NCBI GenBank assembly: GCA_037043235.1
Contig: JAWRVZ010000074.1
Coordinates: 2,441,501 to 2,505,500, forward strand
Direction: 5' to 3'
Origin: Rhodeus uyekii
Taxonomy: Eukaryota; Chordata; Actinopteri; Cypriniformes; Acheilognathidae
DNA: 64,000 nt
Position 1 is the stretch's first letter, and every line of letters starts with the position of its first letter. The notes under the pieces are model-generated. The model was not told the origin of the DNA, did no database searches, and saw only the letters and a program-made list of their open reading frames with translations. Both the position numbers and the translations under genes were made by a program. Shown here one piece after another: positions 1-11,970 of this stretch.

Positions 1-462
1 TTAACAATTTGACTGGGGGACATGTGTGACATGAAGTTCCACCACCAACTGTTGTCAAGACAAAAAAATCCTCTGTTTTACTGAGAATTTAAAAAAAATC
101 ATGATATACCTAAAACTCAGCTTTGTTGTGTGAATTTGATGAAGCCCTGTTACAGTCGTATGACTGTATGACTGTATGACGGACGATGTATGACTTCTTC
201 AAATGTGTGTATACTTCAGTCTGTCGCCTATGTAATTGATTATTAGTTAAAGCCTTTACTTTGGTTTTCTGTTTTATGATGAACATAGTCTGTACTTCTC
301 ACCAGATAGAACCTATCAGAATATTTTGAGAATTCTTTCTGTTGATAGTTGCCTTGGAGAAGCTGTCTGTCCTGTGTGTCTGTGTGTACATTAGTATGCT
401 CTGTATTGGTGATCAACTGGAACCATAAGGAGATGGAATGACTTGTTTTTCTGATGACTAGA
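1..462. other. Unassigned AT-rich DNA
   Basis: No coding region or named repeat is recognised. There is a short tandem of an octamer like TGACTGTA around 152-186. The open frame on the minus strand near 243-470 has no recognisable domain and I treat it as chance. Confidence 0.5.
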
Positions 463-968
463 CAAGTCAAGTCACCTTTACTTATATAGCGCTTTTTACA
501 ATACAGATTGTTTCAAAGCAGCTTTACCGTAGTCACTAGAAAACATTATAAACAAAGTTTGTTTGGCTGAACGGCAGCCTTGAAAGAGCAGGCAAATTAA
601 TACAATTGAGGAATATAAAGTGTTAAGTTGTGATTATTGATTAATTTGATTGATTGATACTTAGAATATTATATTGATAACAATATTAAGTCCAATTTGG
701 TCCGATTGGAGATGGATTCATGATCTTCACAGGGGAGGGTTAAGGAGAGTCACGGTCTCCGCAAACACTTCAGAACAGTGCTGTGTTCGTGTCCAGGTGC
801 AGGTCCTTCATCTTATCTGGATACGGCCCGGATCCGTTTGACCATGGTAACCTCGGAATAAACAGAGAATAATATCAGTGTAGATGCCATTCTTCTTCTG
901 ATGTATCAAGTACATCAGATGTTATGGGAATGTCCCGGTTCCGGCTGACCTAAATTATGCAGCCTAAT
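463..968 (-). repeat. L2-type LINE 3' UTR and tail (copy 1, 3' part)
   Basis: Read on the minus strand this ends in the cyprinid L2-like tail: a motif reading AAAGCTGCTTTGAAACAAT, then a TATA-rich stretch and repeats of TGACT at about 463-480. The same tail occurs at 33045-33215. It is the 3' UTR of the L2 whose coding remnants lie at 4792-6175; the two parts are separated by DIRS A. Rejoining the flanks across DIRS A gives a continuous L2 3' UTR. The family call is from recall of the tail sequence. Confidence 0.7.
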
Positions 969-1329
969 GTCTCAGGTTACGTATGTAACCATAGTTCCAG
1001 AGAGGGAACGAGACGCTGTGTTGAACGCTTTGGAGGAATAATTGGACGCTGTATATACTTGGACTGAAGCACAATATGTAAACTTCCGATGACCGAGTGT
1101 GAGTGACGGTCGCAGGTCGGGGACGTCACGAACAAGGTCATAAAGGAGTGCCAGAACCCGGAAGCAGCAGCTTAGAGGTGTCTAAGCAAGCCCGGAAGGC
1201 GCAAGGAGCTGAGGCCAAAGACGCAGCGTCTCGTTCTCGCTCAGGGAACTATGGTTACATATGTAACCTGAGACCAAGGGAACTCGCACTGCGTCGAACG
1301 CTTTGGGGAATGATATACCAACACCACCT

Positions 1330-1760
1330 TAGTGACGAAGGCCGACGAGTGTCTCGTAGCTCACTGCGAGAGGACACATGTTCCCGGAGCGGAGTTGAGA
1401 TCAAGCTGGTAAAACCTCAGAAAGGTATGCGGGGAAGACCACCCCGCCGCATCAAAAACATCAGATGAAGACACACCTGATATAAGGGCTTTAGAGGCAG
1501 CCATGCTCCTAGAGGAGTGGGCACGGGGACTCGTAAGCCAGGGTTATAGCCTTGACCATCCACCTGCTTAAAGTAGGTTTGGATGCTGGGGCCCCAAAGC
1601 AAACAAACAACTGGTCTGACTTACGCCAAGGGCACACCTGTGGACGTAGGTGTCCAGTGCTCGAATTGCAGATGCGCCTGTAGATCCCCAACTCTTTTTA
1701 GCGATGTTGTAGCTAATAAGAAAATTGTCTTTAAAGTGAGGAACCTCATACAAAGGTTAA
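1330..1760 (-). pseudogene. DIRS tyrosine recombinase relic
   Basis: Minus-strand frames retain pieces such as ALDTYVHR and a serine/glycine-rich region like the start of the catalytic core, comparable with the intact-looking segment in DIRS B (17911-18414). In DIRS elements this enzyme recombines the circular DNA intermediate into the target. Here it is spread over several frames with stops. Confidence 0.6.
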
Positions 1761-1839
1761 AAAGGTGCCTGGGACAACCCCTGGAGTGCCGGGGATAAGT
1801 CCCAGGTAGGAACCTTGGTCTGTACTGCAGGTCTCAGCC

Positions 1840-2500
1840 TAATAGTACAACAGAGGAAGCGTGTGACGAGGGGGTCCCTGCCAATGGACATACCACCCAG
1901 AGGTACATGGTAAGCAGCCACGTAGACTTTCAGGGTGAACGGGGACAGCCCTGCAGCGAATTAATCCTGCGAACTCTCTCCATAATTCCCAGGAGCAGAG
2001 CAATCGGGGGAAAGGCATACAGACATAGCCTCGGCCATGTCTGAACCATGGCATCCAGCCTGAGCAGGGCTGGGTGCAAGAATGAAAACCACAGAGGGCA
2101 TAAAGTCGATTCCGAAACCAAATCTGCTCCACCTCCTCGGGGTGCAGCCTCCAGTCTCCGGGCCTTGGCCCCTACCTCGACAGGAATTCTGCTCACGCAT
2201 ACTAGGTCCTAGGGATGTGAACTGCCCGTAGATGGAGCAGTCTCCCTTAGGACCAAAGGAGGATCAGTTTGTATAATCGTTGCGAACATAAACCTCCCTG
2301 ATGATTTATATAGGAGACCACAGTGTCTGAGCAACCACATAGTGGCCCCTAAGGTCTGTGAGGAATGCCTGAAGCGGCCTCCAAGCAGCCATCATCTCTG
2401 GAAGGTTTATGTGCCAGGATAACTTGTGCTCATGACCTTGGGCGGAGCAGTCTCTCAAGACTGCTCTCCAGCCCGTAAGGAATATATCCGTTGATAGCAT
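1840..2500 (-). pseudogene. DIRS RNase H relic
   Basis: Minus-strand pieces include INLPEMMAAWRPLQAF and LLRLDAMVQTWPRL, which correspond to the RNase H region of DIRS B (LHINALEMMAAW and PLGLDAMRQGWP at about 16.7-17.2 kb). Frameshifts separate the pieces. The enzyme would degrade the RNA template during reverse transcription; this copy cannot encode it. Confidence 0.6.
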
Positions 2501-2900
2501 TACGCGTCAACAAGTAGTAGAGAGGGTAGAAAAGCCAGTCGTCGATATAATTGAGAACTCTGATTCATTGGAGGCGCAGCGGGGTTAGCGCTGCGACCAT
2601 GCATATGATGAACGTGCGAGGTAAAAGAGCTAGGCCAAACGGAAGCACTCGATATTGGTAAGCCTTCCCCCCAAAGGCGAACCTGACGTACTTCCTGTGT
2701 TGTGGAAGGATGGAATGAAAATATGCATCCTTCAGGTCGATTTGACAGACCAGTCCTCAGACCTGATCTGTCGCGATATACTTCAATGTCAACATTGATA
2801 ACGAGTGATTTAGAAGGCGCAAATTTAGGATGGGCCGCAATCCGTAATAAAAGTAACAACTGTAAGCCTGACTTTCTGCCCGAGGGGGGGTACATATTTT
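2500..2900 (-). pseudogene. DIRS reverse transcriptase relic
   Basis: A minus-strand frame reads LSNRPEGCIFSFHPSTTQEVRQVRLWG, a decayed form of the DIRS RT region in which an aspartate-containing DLKDAYFH-like motif is followed by a conserved arginine/phenylalanine stretch. The catalytic aspartate is not kept. Identification is by resemblance to remembered DIRS RTs and by position upstream of the RNase H relic. Confidence 0.5.
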
Positions 2901-2999
2901 ATGGCCCCTTGCCTCAACAGAGTGTCTACTTCCTGTTCCGTGATCAGAGCCTGCTCAGGGTTCACCATGGTGGGTAGAACCCTGCTAAAGGAAAATTAC

Positions 3000-3051
<52 letters not shown>

Positions 3052-4791
3052 GGACCCAATGAGAAACTTCTGGTAGGCATGAGATGCGACCAGAAATTCT
3101 AATGAGGGCCTCTGGTGCTTGAGTGGCAGACACTCCAGGGCCTGGTTTTCAGGGGTATGCCTGGAGTGAATGCTCTAGGACACTCCTTGGAGGGGGCGAT
3201 CTCCTCAGAGCAACCAGACTCACGGGCGGCAGCTGTGAAGGGACGCCTGTGCGAGGCCTGGCAACTTAGCGCCAGCACCTCTTTGATGTAGCCTTCTTGA
3301 TGAGGATGACGGCCCTCAGATCCGTCCTCCTGACAGAGGGTTGAGGCTGGGAGTGCCGGCCCGACCCCCCGGGTTTCTGGAGGGATTAGCGGGTTGCGAC
3401 GCTCTGCCTCAGAGAGGCCCATTGTGAGGAGCTCTGGGACTGTGGCTGGCTCACAGACCCTAATTTGAGAGCAACGAGGCAGTAGCACACTGAACGCCAC
3501 CTGCTGCTAGCAGCCTCCTAAAACTTGTCGACGACCATCTCAACAGTGTCGCCGAAAAAGAAGAGAGAGAGGGTCGTCCAGTAGGAACTTATTTCCTTAT
3601 CTTTAAAGTTTGAGCCACAGATGCCTCTTTTATAAATATAATATATACATCTATATATACACATATAGATAGATTTATATAATATAAAAATATATGTATA
3701 TTTTATGCTCTCATCGAGGTCCCCCAATAACCCTGCTTTCCTGTTTACATTTCACTGTCAGCTGTATATCTGTGTATGTGACAAATACAACTCTTGAATC
3801 TTATACTGCTTGACTGCCCATGAGAGTAGAAATAATCCTCACGGGTTTACAGAGCAGTGCAGGTTTTTTTTTTTTTTTTTGCATCAATACTGATTGAGAT
3901 AGGTAGCTCGCAAGCGCCTCCTCAGACTCAGGATTGATCCTTTTATATATCATGGGGGGATGACTCGTGCTAACAGGACATGTTCGTCTAATTATTTATT
4001 TTCTTAGGACAAACGCTCCTTTGCCGACAATAAATAGTCAACATGGTGCGTGAGTCACTTCCTCGAAAAACTCCTCATACTGTAGAGAAAAGTGGCAAAA
4101 CTCCTCAGAGATTGTTGCAGCGTTTGTGCCTCTGTTTGATTAGATCTAACAGCCCTCGGGCATGTACGGGCACTGGATCTGCCGGGAAAGGGCTGAGATA
4201 AATCAGTGCTTGTCTCACATCCCGCCGTCTGATCCATTCGCGAACCCCAGGACCCAGATCACTGCAGATCCTCGACTGCAGCGGGATCTGAGCCATGTGG
4301 AGCGCGAGCCTGGGCGGACTCAGTATCAAAGACCACCACGTGGGAGCGGAGCACCTGCAGTGGTGGCTGGCTGCAGTGATTACAGTCAGCGCGCTCACGC
4401 GCTGTCCGAGCATGCTCTGCTCCCAATGCACACACATAGTGAGTGCATGTTCCCACCCAAAAAGTAGTGAGGGCAGGGAGAAGCGTACTGCACAAATGTT
4501 TGATTCACCATTTTGAAAATTGGAGAGCCCTTTTCTTTTAAACTAATCTAGGAACTAAACAAACTCCAACAACCAGCGCGCCAACACACTCTCTCACACT
4601 GTGCTTGCGAAGGCACCTAAGCTGCTGGTTCCGGGTTCTGGCGCTCCTTTATGACCTGGTTAGTGACGTCACTGACCTGCGACCGTCACTCACACTCGGT
4701 CGACGGAAGTTTATATTTTGTGCTTCGCGAGACAGTGTCCAAGTATTCCTCCAAAGCGTTCGACGCAGCGTGAGTTCCTTTGAAAGGGAAC

Positions 4792-6175
4792 AATCATTTT
4801 AGATGATTTGGATTAAAAATGTATGTATAATGTGTTATGTGTATGCCAGGTTGAAGAGATGTTTTTAGTCTAGATTTAAACTGACAGAGTCTGCTTCCCG
4901 AACTGTATTAGGAAGACTGTTCCAGAGTTTGGGAGCTAAATAGGAAAAAGATTGACCGCCAGCAGTTGATTTTGATATTCTACGTATTATAAGCTGGTCA
5001 GTATTTTGGGATTGCAATAGACATGAAGGACTATAATGTGTTAAGAGATCGCTCAAGTACTGTGGAGTTAAACTATTTAATGCTTTGTAAGTAATTAGCA
5101 AGATTTTAAAATGTATTTGGTGATTAATATGAAGCCAGTGCGGGTTTAACATAACTGGGCTAATATGCTCATACTTCCTGGTTCTAGTAAGAACTTGAGC
5201 TGCTGCATTTTGGACCAGCTGGAATTTGTTTATTAAGCGTGCAGGGCAACCACCTATTACAGCATTCCAATAATCTAGAATTGAACTCATGAACGCATGA
5301 ACTAACTTTTCCGCATTTGTCTTAGAGAGCATATGTCACAATTTTTATATATTTTTAAGATGGAAGAATGTTGTTTTACAGATGCTAGAGATGTGGCTTT
5401 CAAATGAAAGATTGTTATCAAAGAGCACACCCAGGTTTCTAACTGACGACGAAGACGTGACAGAACAGCCATCGAGTGTTCGGCAGTACTCTAGACCATT
5501 ACGGAAAGTTATTAGTCATCCAATTTTTTTATATCAGTTATGCATTCTGTTAATTTAGTGAATTGGTACGTTTCATCAGGATGAGAAGAAATATAGAGCC
5601 AAGTATCATCAGCGTAACAGTGACAGCTAACGTCATGCTTCCTAATAATTGTACGCAAAGGAAGCATGTACAGGGTAAAAAGCAATGGTCCTAGTACTGA
5701 ACCTTGAGGAACTCTATATTGAACCCGTGATCGATATGACATCTCATTTACTGCTACAAACTGATACCGGTCAGATAAGTATGATTTGAACCAGGCTAAT
5801 GCAATTCCACTTAAGCCAACATGGCTTTCAAGTTTAGAAGGATTTTGTGGTTGATTGTATCAAATGCAGCACTAAGGTCCAGTAACACTAACAGAGAGAT
5901 ACAACCACGATTGGATGATAAGAGCAAATCATTTGTCACTCTAACTAGAGCAGTCTTAGTACTATGATATGGTCTAAATCCTGACTGGAAATCCTTGTAG
6001 ATGCTTTTTCTTTCTAGAAAGGCCCATAGTTGTGAAGACCTTGCCTTTTCTAGAATCTTTGACAAAAAGGGTAGATTTGATATCGGCCTGTAATTAAGTA
6101 ATTCTGTAGGCTCAAGTTGTGGTTTTGTTAATAAGCGGTTTAATTACGGCTATCTTAAAGGTTTTTGGAACGGAT
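4792..6175 (-). pseudogene. L2-type LINE reverse transcriptase remnant (copy 1)
   Basis: Three minus-strand fragments give the L2 RT in order: DLSAAFDTINHKIL (about 5.85 kb), GVPQGSVLGPLLF-like and YADDTWLYI (about 5.5-5.75 kb), then the C-terminal region with LVQNAAAQVLTRTRKYEH (about 5.1-5.2 kb). The YADD catalytic motif survives, but frameshifts and stops separate the pieces. Homology stops at about 6175, so the copy lacks the endonuclease half and is 5'-truncated. Its 3' UTR is at 463-968, displaced by DIRS A. Confidence 0.85.
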
Positions 6176-7200
6176 CTGTCGTAACGTGACCATAAGAGGT
6201 CAAGGGAGGTGATAGAGAGATGCCGTGTAGACCAGGATAAGTACAAAAGTGCAACTTTATTTCCACAAAAATCAAGACCAGGGGTGCTCTCTACAAATAT
6301 TTCAAATCAAATAAAGCGAAAAGAGGAAAAAAAAAAACATATATAAATACCCAACCGCTAGACTCAGTGGACACTTGGTCTATATTACCAAGGACTAGTG
6401 ATGTTACGTATGACACGAAGCTTCGATGCGTGTATCGCTCATGTGACACAATTTGAAATGAAGCGCTGTATCGGGGTGTGTATTGGAGTCACGTGATCGA
6501 TGACAAATGAAGCCTCACTTTCTGTCCAATCACGTGCGCGTTTCACTTTTCGTGTCAGAAGCTTCAAACCCCCAGATCTTCCTTAACAGTCCTTGTTGAC
6601 TCAGTCTGATTGATGGTTTTGTGAGGAGAGTCAAGAGAGTTCTTATTGGTATAGACACACACACAATTATAGTACATGTATACAGTGTGATACATGTGTG
6701 ATATCAAGTAAAATGTGGTTTTACAGTTTTTACAGACAGCGGCATGTGCGGAGAAGGGGGGGGGGGGTGTATGGAGACACTTGATTCTGTATCGTACCTT
6801 GCACGAACACTACATAACTTAAATTAACATAACTTAGCTTACGTATTTCTTTTTAAACTTTTCTATTGTATATTATTGCTTTGATTTTTTTTCGATTTGT
6901 ATAATTGAATACTTTTCCTACCTTTTTTCCCCTGACTACCCCCACTTTCACTTTCACTTGACGCAGACATTTTAACGAAATACCTGTCATGGGAAATCTG
7001 CTTCTCCTTTATCCACAACAACAGAAGCCTCTTCATCTCATAATTTATATTCGAACATAACTTCGATATAATCGTCATGCACTTGGAAGGATTTACATTA
7101 TTGATAACATCCTTCTGCTTTAGGATGATATCGTGGATGTACTGCGATCATAGGTGAGAGATAGATCTCTCACGCGGACACACGCTCATAATGATCCTAT
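6176..7200. other. Unassigned stretch, possible hAT terminus
   Basis: No gene seen. The segment from about 6398 (TAGTGATGTTACG, then a CGAAGCTTCG palindrome) resembles the ends of fish hAT elements I recall, but no partner end or 8-bp duplication was found. A poly-G run lies near 6758-6769. The minus-strand ORF at 6863-7078 has no recognisable domain. Confidence 0.25.
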
Positions 7201-7216
7201 CACAGAATGTCCTTAT

Positions 7217-7294
<78 letters not shown>
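7199..7294. repeat. (GT)n(GA)n microsatellite
   Basis: A short GT run passes into about 42 GA units and ends where the Tx1-like LINE 3' end begins. On the LINE sense strand it reads (TC)n, a plausible integration target for this LINE type. Confidence 0.95.
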
Positions 7295-7298
<4 letters not shown>

Positions 7299-7418
7299 TT
7301 TGAATTTGACAATTCTTTTATTACAAAAATATCACAAATTCATTCCAGTATCTCAACTGTGAATTAAAAACAAACAAAACAAAAAATAAATAAATAAAAA
7401 CAAAAAACAAATAATATG

Positions 7419-10400
7419 TCATATCAACACTTCTGAAAAAATTAGTTCATCATCTTCCACAGAACACAATGCATTTTTAAAACACCACTCAATTTCAAAG
7501 ATCCTCAAAGTACTCATGAGTTTATGAAAATTGAAATCAACTAGAATCCGTGATTTTACCATTCTCTTAAAAACTGGTAGAATTTCTTGATTTCCTTTTT
7601 CTTCAACCTTATTTTTCCTAGTTACATAGATAGCAAATTTTGCAATACCAATGATAAAATTAAGCAATTGACATCTATACTTTTGTTTCAAAGTATATTT
7701 ATAACCAATAATAAAATTTTGTTTAGTAAAAACTACTTCAAAAAACTCAAAAAGAACCATTAAAAAATTGAACAAAGAAAGAAGTCTGTCGCAAAACATA
7801 AAACAATGAAAAACAGTTTCTTTTTCTTTACAGAAAGGGCAATTTTCTTTCACAGTTGGATTTATCTTCGACACAAAGGAGTTAACAGCTATCGCTCCAT
7901 GCAGTATCCTCCACTGGAGATCCCCCACTCTTTTAGCTAACGGAGGTTTGTAAAGAACCCTCCACTCCGGTTTTATCTCATCACTAACCTCAAAAATGTC
8001 TCTCCATACTGTATCATTCCTGTTTTTTAACCATTTAGTATTTGTCACTTTTACAACGTTCTCGTATAAAACTTTACCTTTCGTTGCAAAAAAATCTATT
8101 TCTTTTTTCAGCAAGGGGTGAGTGCAATTAGAGGAAGTAAAATCAGGCACAATGATTATGTCTGGAAAAACATCTTCACAGTCTGGGAATATACATTTGT
8201 TATTGTACTGTTCAAGTAAAGTTCTTTCTTGTATATTCAAAACCATTTGCAATTTGTCTAAAAAACGTTTAGTGAATCGCTCCGATTTCACCTCTAAAAG
8301 AGCAGAAACTGCTTCTATATTCTTAAAATCAGGACCTGCCGCGTTTACAATGTTTTTCAATTGTAGAGACCCACTTTTGTATAGTAGCCTCTTCAGACCT
8401 GGTGTTTCTTCACCTGCTACATCAAAGCGAGCGCCACACACAATCGGCTCTTCAAGAAACCAGTGCAGAGACATCAGCGGCTCCATCCACTGGTTCTTAA
8501 ACATTCTGCAGGCTTTAAAAACACTTTTGTAAAAAACAGGCACTCCTCTAAAATCTAGTTTTCTAGAATCCATTAAAAACAGAGCATTGTCCAGTCCAAG
8601 TCCACTTATCGTTCGTAGGATGCATTGGGTTAATGGTCTCCATAAAAATTTCTCAAATCCCAGCATAAAGTTCTGCACAAACTGGATTCGATAGGTTGCA
8701 CATCTGCTCACCAAATGCACCAGCCCTTGACCTCCTTCTTCTTTGGTGAGGAACAGAACGCTTTGGGGGATCCAATGCAAATTGTCCCAGAAAAGAAAAA
8801 CTCCAAGGTATTTCAGTCCGTTTCTTTGCCACTGCAGTCCTCCTGGTAGAGCGGGTTTCCCTCGCTCCCAGTTCCCAATCATCAGGGCATCGCTTTTACA
8901 CCAGTTGACTTTTGCTGAAGATATCTCTTTAAAATCCTTGACAATTTTCTGCAGCTTTTGCACATCATCATCATCATTAATAAAAACAATCACATCATCA
9001 GCATACGCAGACAAATGAAAGGTTGCATTACACTGGGGCACTGTTAACCCCTTTAATGAGTTCCGGATCGCAGAAAGCAAGGGTTCTATAGTCAACACAT
9101 ATAGTATCCCAGACATTGCACACCCTTGTCTAACCCCTCTTTGGACTTTAAAGGGGTGACCAAGGCCTCCGTTGAGTTTTATCACACTCTCAATGCTGTT
9201 GTACATCACTTTAAGCATGTTTATAAAGCTGGTGTTGAATCCAAAGGCTTGCAACGTGTGCCACAGATACAGATGCTCAACCCGATCAAAGGCTTTCTCC
9301 TGATCTAAGGAGATGAGACCAGCGTCAATCCCAAACAGTCTTGAAACCTCTTGCACATCTCTAACCAGAGTTATGTTATCAAAAACCGTTCGACTGGGTA
9401 TGCAGTAGGTTTGATCATAGTGTGTTACTTTTCCTACGACTCTACTCAGTCGTGTGGCCAGAGCTTTGGACAAGATCTTGTACTCTGTGCAGAGGAGGGA
9501 AACAGGCCTCCAGTTCTTTATATTTTGGAGATCACCTTTTTTTGGCAGCAGAGTAATAACGGCCCTTCTGCAACTCAGTGGGAGACAGCCTATATTCAGG
9601 CTTTCATTAAAAACTGCTAATACATCTTCTGCCAGGATGGACCAGAAAGTTTTATAAAATTCAACAGGAAGACCGTCAATTCCGGGAGATTTTCCGTTTT
9701 CCATGCTCATCAGTGCTTTATGTAACTCTTGTGTTGTCAGAGGCAACTTCAAGTCATCATTGCTGTCTTCGTCAACCTTTGGTAGTCCCTCAAGAAAGCA
9801 GTTATTTTTCATCTTTTCTTCATTCAGAACTTCGGTCATATATAATTTTGTAAAAAACTGTGCTGCAACTTCTCTTATTTCAGAGGTTGTAAAAACTTCC
9901 TGTCCTTTATCTGAGATCAAGGAATGAATGGTTCTGCTCTGACTATTCTTCTTCTCCATACTGAAGAAAAATTTTGAAGGAGCATCAATTTGTGTAATTT
10001 TTTGGAAGCGTGACCGGACTAACGCTCCTTGTGCTCTAAAACCCAACAGGTTTGCCAATAAAGTTTTTTTCGATGCCAAAGCTTCAACATTTTCTTTTTT
10101 CCTTGTAGTTTCAGACAGGTTTTGCAGCTCAATTATCTCAGTCTCTAAAACTTCTAATGATCGGGTTATATCTCTTGTGACATTAAGTGTGTATTGTTGG
10201 CAGAACATTTTAACTTGCACTTTCCCGCAATCCCACCACTGCTGCAGTGAACTATACTGATGCTTTTGCTGTTTAAAAATCTCCCATAAATAACTAAAAG
10301 AATCTTTAAAATTCTTATCTTCAAGCAAAGACGTATTAAAATGCCAATATGCACTAGTTGATTTCACGTCACTCATTAAAACAGAACAAATAACGGCACT

Positions 10401-11097
10401 GTGATCTGAGAAGCCAACAGGACTGATGTTACAACCTTTAAAAACATTAAACTGGTGTTTATAAGTGTAAAATCTATCGAGGCGTGCCAGCGACAATGAG
10501 TTGTCTTTGCAATGGACCCATGTGTACTGTCTTAGCTTTTGGTGGATGTTTCTCCAGATGTCGCAAAGATCAAAAGTGTTGACTAAATGTTTAATCACCT
10601 TTTTAGATGCGGCATGTGGTTCTAAATGATTTCGGTCCATTCTGTCATCCTCAGTGCAGTTAAAATCTCCACCTAAAACTAGGAACTCATCTGTATTTAA
10701 GTTTTTTAAAGTGCTGTTGACTAAATTTAAAAACAGGACTCTTTCCACTCCAGTATTAGGAGCATAAATATTTTAAAAAAACCATAAAATTTTTCTCAAA
10801 TTTAACAACAACTTTTAAAAAACGACCGTTTTCAATTTCTGTAGCTTCGTAAGATACTGGAGTCACATTCTTAGAGAATAAAACAGCTACACCTCCACTA
10901 TTAGGGGACTTGTGGCTAAGGAAAAGTTGTCCTCCCCACTCTCTTCTCCAGTCTACTTCATTCCTGTTGTCACTATGTGTTTCTTGTACAAACATCACAT
11001 CAACAGACTTCTGCTTAATAAACTCATACAGCATCATCCGTTTACAAGCATCTCTGGCTCCATTTAAATTTAGAGTTCCAATTTTTAGCTGATTCAT
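7419..11097 (-). pseudogene. Tx1-like ORF2 (endonuclease-reverse transcriptase), one frameshift
   Basis: ORF2 would nick the target and reverse-transcribe the element RNA there. The apurinic-like endonuclease begins at MNQLKIGTLNLNG (11097) with QETHSD, GGVAVLF, GGDFNC and SDHSAVIC. RT motifs include GIDGLPVEFY, WRPVSLL, DQEKAFDRVEH, GVRQGCAMSG and AYADD at about 9000-9015. A C-terminal CPFC-H-C cluster is present near 7.82 kb. A single-base frameshift in a T/A homopolymer near 10771-10785 separates the first ~105 codons from the remaining 1109, which are otherwise open. Between YLGVFL and FWDNLHW (near 8790-8805) the sequence looks shortened by some 60 residues compared with remembered relatives, removing part of the thumb. 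So it is recently dead rather than ancient. Confidence 0.85.
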
Positions 11098-11176
11098 GAT
11101 GTTAAAATTCAGCGAGGAACTACAAGAGACTAACTCAGAGATTATGCAGATGGTCAAAACAAACAAGACCAGAAAA

Positions 11177-11917
11177 TTAATCCATGATATTCTCATCATC
11201 TTTAATAATTTGTTTTTTAAGCTTATTAACCATTTTTCGTAACCGATACACTTCAAGGTCAGAAAAAAGTCCTTCTTTCATCTGATACCTAGCGTCTTTC
11301 ACAAATTGTGCACGATTTGTAAAATAGTCTTCAATGTGCACACCCTTTTGCCCTTTAGTTTCCTGGAGAAACTGGCTGATATCTTCAGCTTTGTACAAGA
11401 CGTTTAGGTTTTCGTTTTGAGAACAAGCAGAAAACTCTGAACACACAGAAACACTAGAGTCTGAATCCTCATCATCTGAAGCTACACTTTCCTCTTCATC
11501 AGTTTTTTTTGCTTGCTTATTAACTGTGATGCTTCGTGTTTTTTTTCTTTTAATGGGGGTTTTAAACACAGTTTCGACTTCCTTATCCAATTCACAGTCG
11601 TTCAGTCCCAAATCTTCGTTTACAAGTTCTCTAACAGGAGATGCAATCACGCCCATTGTCTTTTCGATGTCTGATACTGCTGACTTCGGTTCAACACCCC
11701 CATCAGCAGCATCAGCACCGGGTTCTGCATCACTGACCCCCGCGATCGGCTCGTCCTGCGGGACACTGACCGCTGTACTCACGCCGACCTCCATCAGCTC
11801 CACCGCAACACTCGCACCATCCTCATCAACATGCTCTGTGTTCTTATGTACTTTATCAGGACATTTGCGAACAAGATGCCCAATCTTTCCACAACCAAAG
11901 CATTTGATCGCTGTATC
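11177..11917 (-). pseudogene. Tx1-like ORF1 fragment with CCHC zinc knuckle
   Basis: The minus-strand frame contains CFGCGKIGHLVRKCPDK (C-x2-C-x4-H-x4-C), the nucleic-acid-binding knuckle of LINE ORF1/gag-like proteins, followed by an acidic and serine-rich region and a lysine-rich C-terminus. It stops at 11177, 80 bp before the ORF2 start at 11097. The N-terminal part is missing: homology ends four residues before the knuckle, where the sequence passes into a 27-bp tandem duplication and L2 3' UTR. Confidence 0.75.
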
Positions 11918-11918
11918 A

Positions 11919-11970
11919 GATAAAAAGATAATACGTATAAAAAAGAATAAAAAGATAATACGTATAAAAT
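11919..11970. repeat. 27-bp tandem duplication at the L2/Tx1 junction
   Basis: The motif AAAAAGATAATACGTATA occurs twice, with the ATACGTATA cores at 11931-11939 and 11958-11966. It lies exactly between the broken ORF1 of the Tx1 element and the shortened L2 3' UTR. Confidence 0.85.

Larger units (their letters stand above)
969..4791 (-). mobile_element. DIRS A: degraded DIRS-type YR retrotransposon
   Basis: The left end begins GTCTCAGGTTACG and the right end finishes with GGGAAC. The terminal regions 1022-1172 and 4618-4770 are inverted repeats of each other, and an internal complementary region lies at about 1220-1306, next to the left (3') terminus as expected for a minus-strand DIRS. Relics of the YR (about 1330-1760), RNase H (about 1840-2500) and reverse transcriptase (about 2500-2900) follow in the expected minus-strand order. 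All frames are broken, so it is not autonomous. It interrupts an L2 3' UTR. The right flank triplet is AAC (4789-4791) and the left is AAT (966-968), one change from the AAC seen at the other copies. A (TA)n run lies at about 3005-3046. Confidence 0.85.
7295..11918 (-). mobile_element. Tx1-clade non-LTR retrotransposon, 5'-truncated
   Basis: It has two ORFs in L1/Tx1 order on the minus strand: a zinc-knuckle ORF1 fragment (11177-11917) and an endonuclease-RT ORF2 (11097-7419). The 3' UTR is only about 120 bp and ends in an A-rich stretch directly against the (TC)n microsatellite. The 5' side stops within ORF1, just before the zinc knuckle, at the boundary with an L2 3' UTR. Clade assignment is from the ORF2 style (endonuclease start MNQLKIGTLNLNGARD, RT motif YADD, C-terminal CPFCKEKETVFHCF) and is recalled, not searched. 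Confidence 0.85.

Noticed and set aside
1103..3500. Several overlapping open frames on both strands
   Set aside because: They are chance or relic frames inside DIRS A; only short pieces match DIRS proteins.
8122..9927. Plus-strand frames of 60-136 codons
   Set aside because: Antisense shadows of the Tx1 ORF2.
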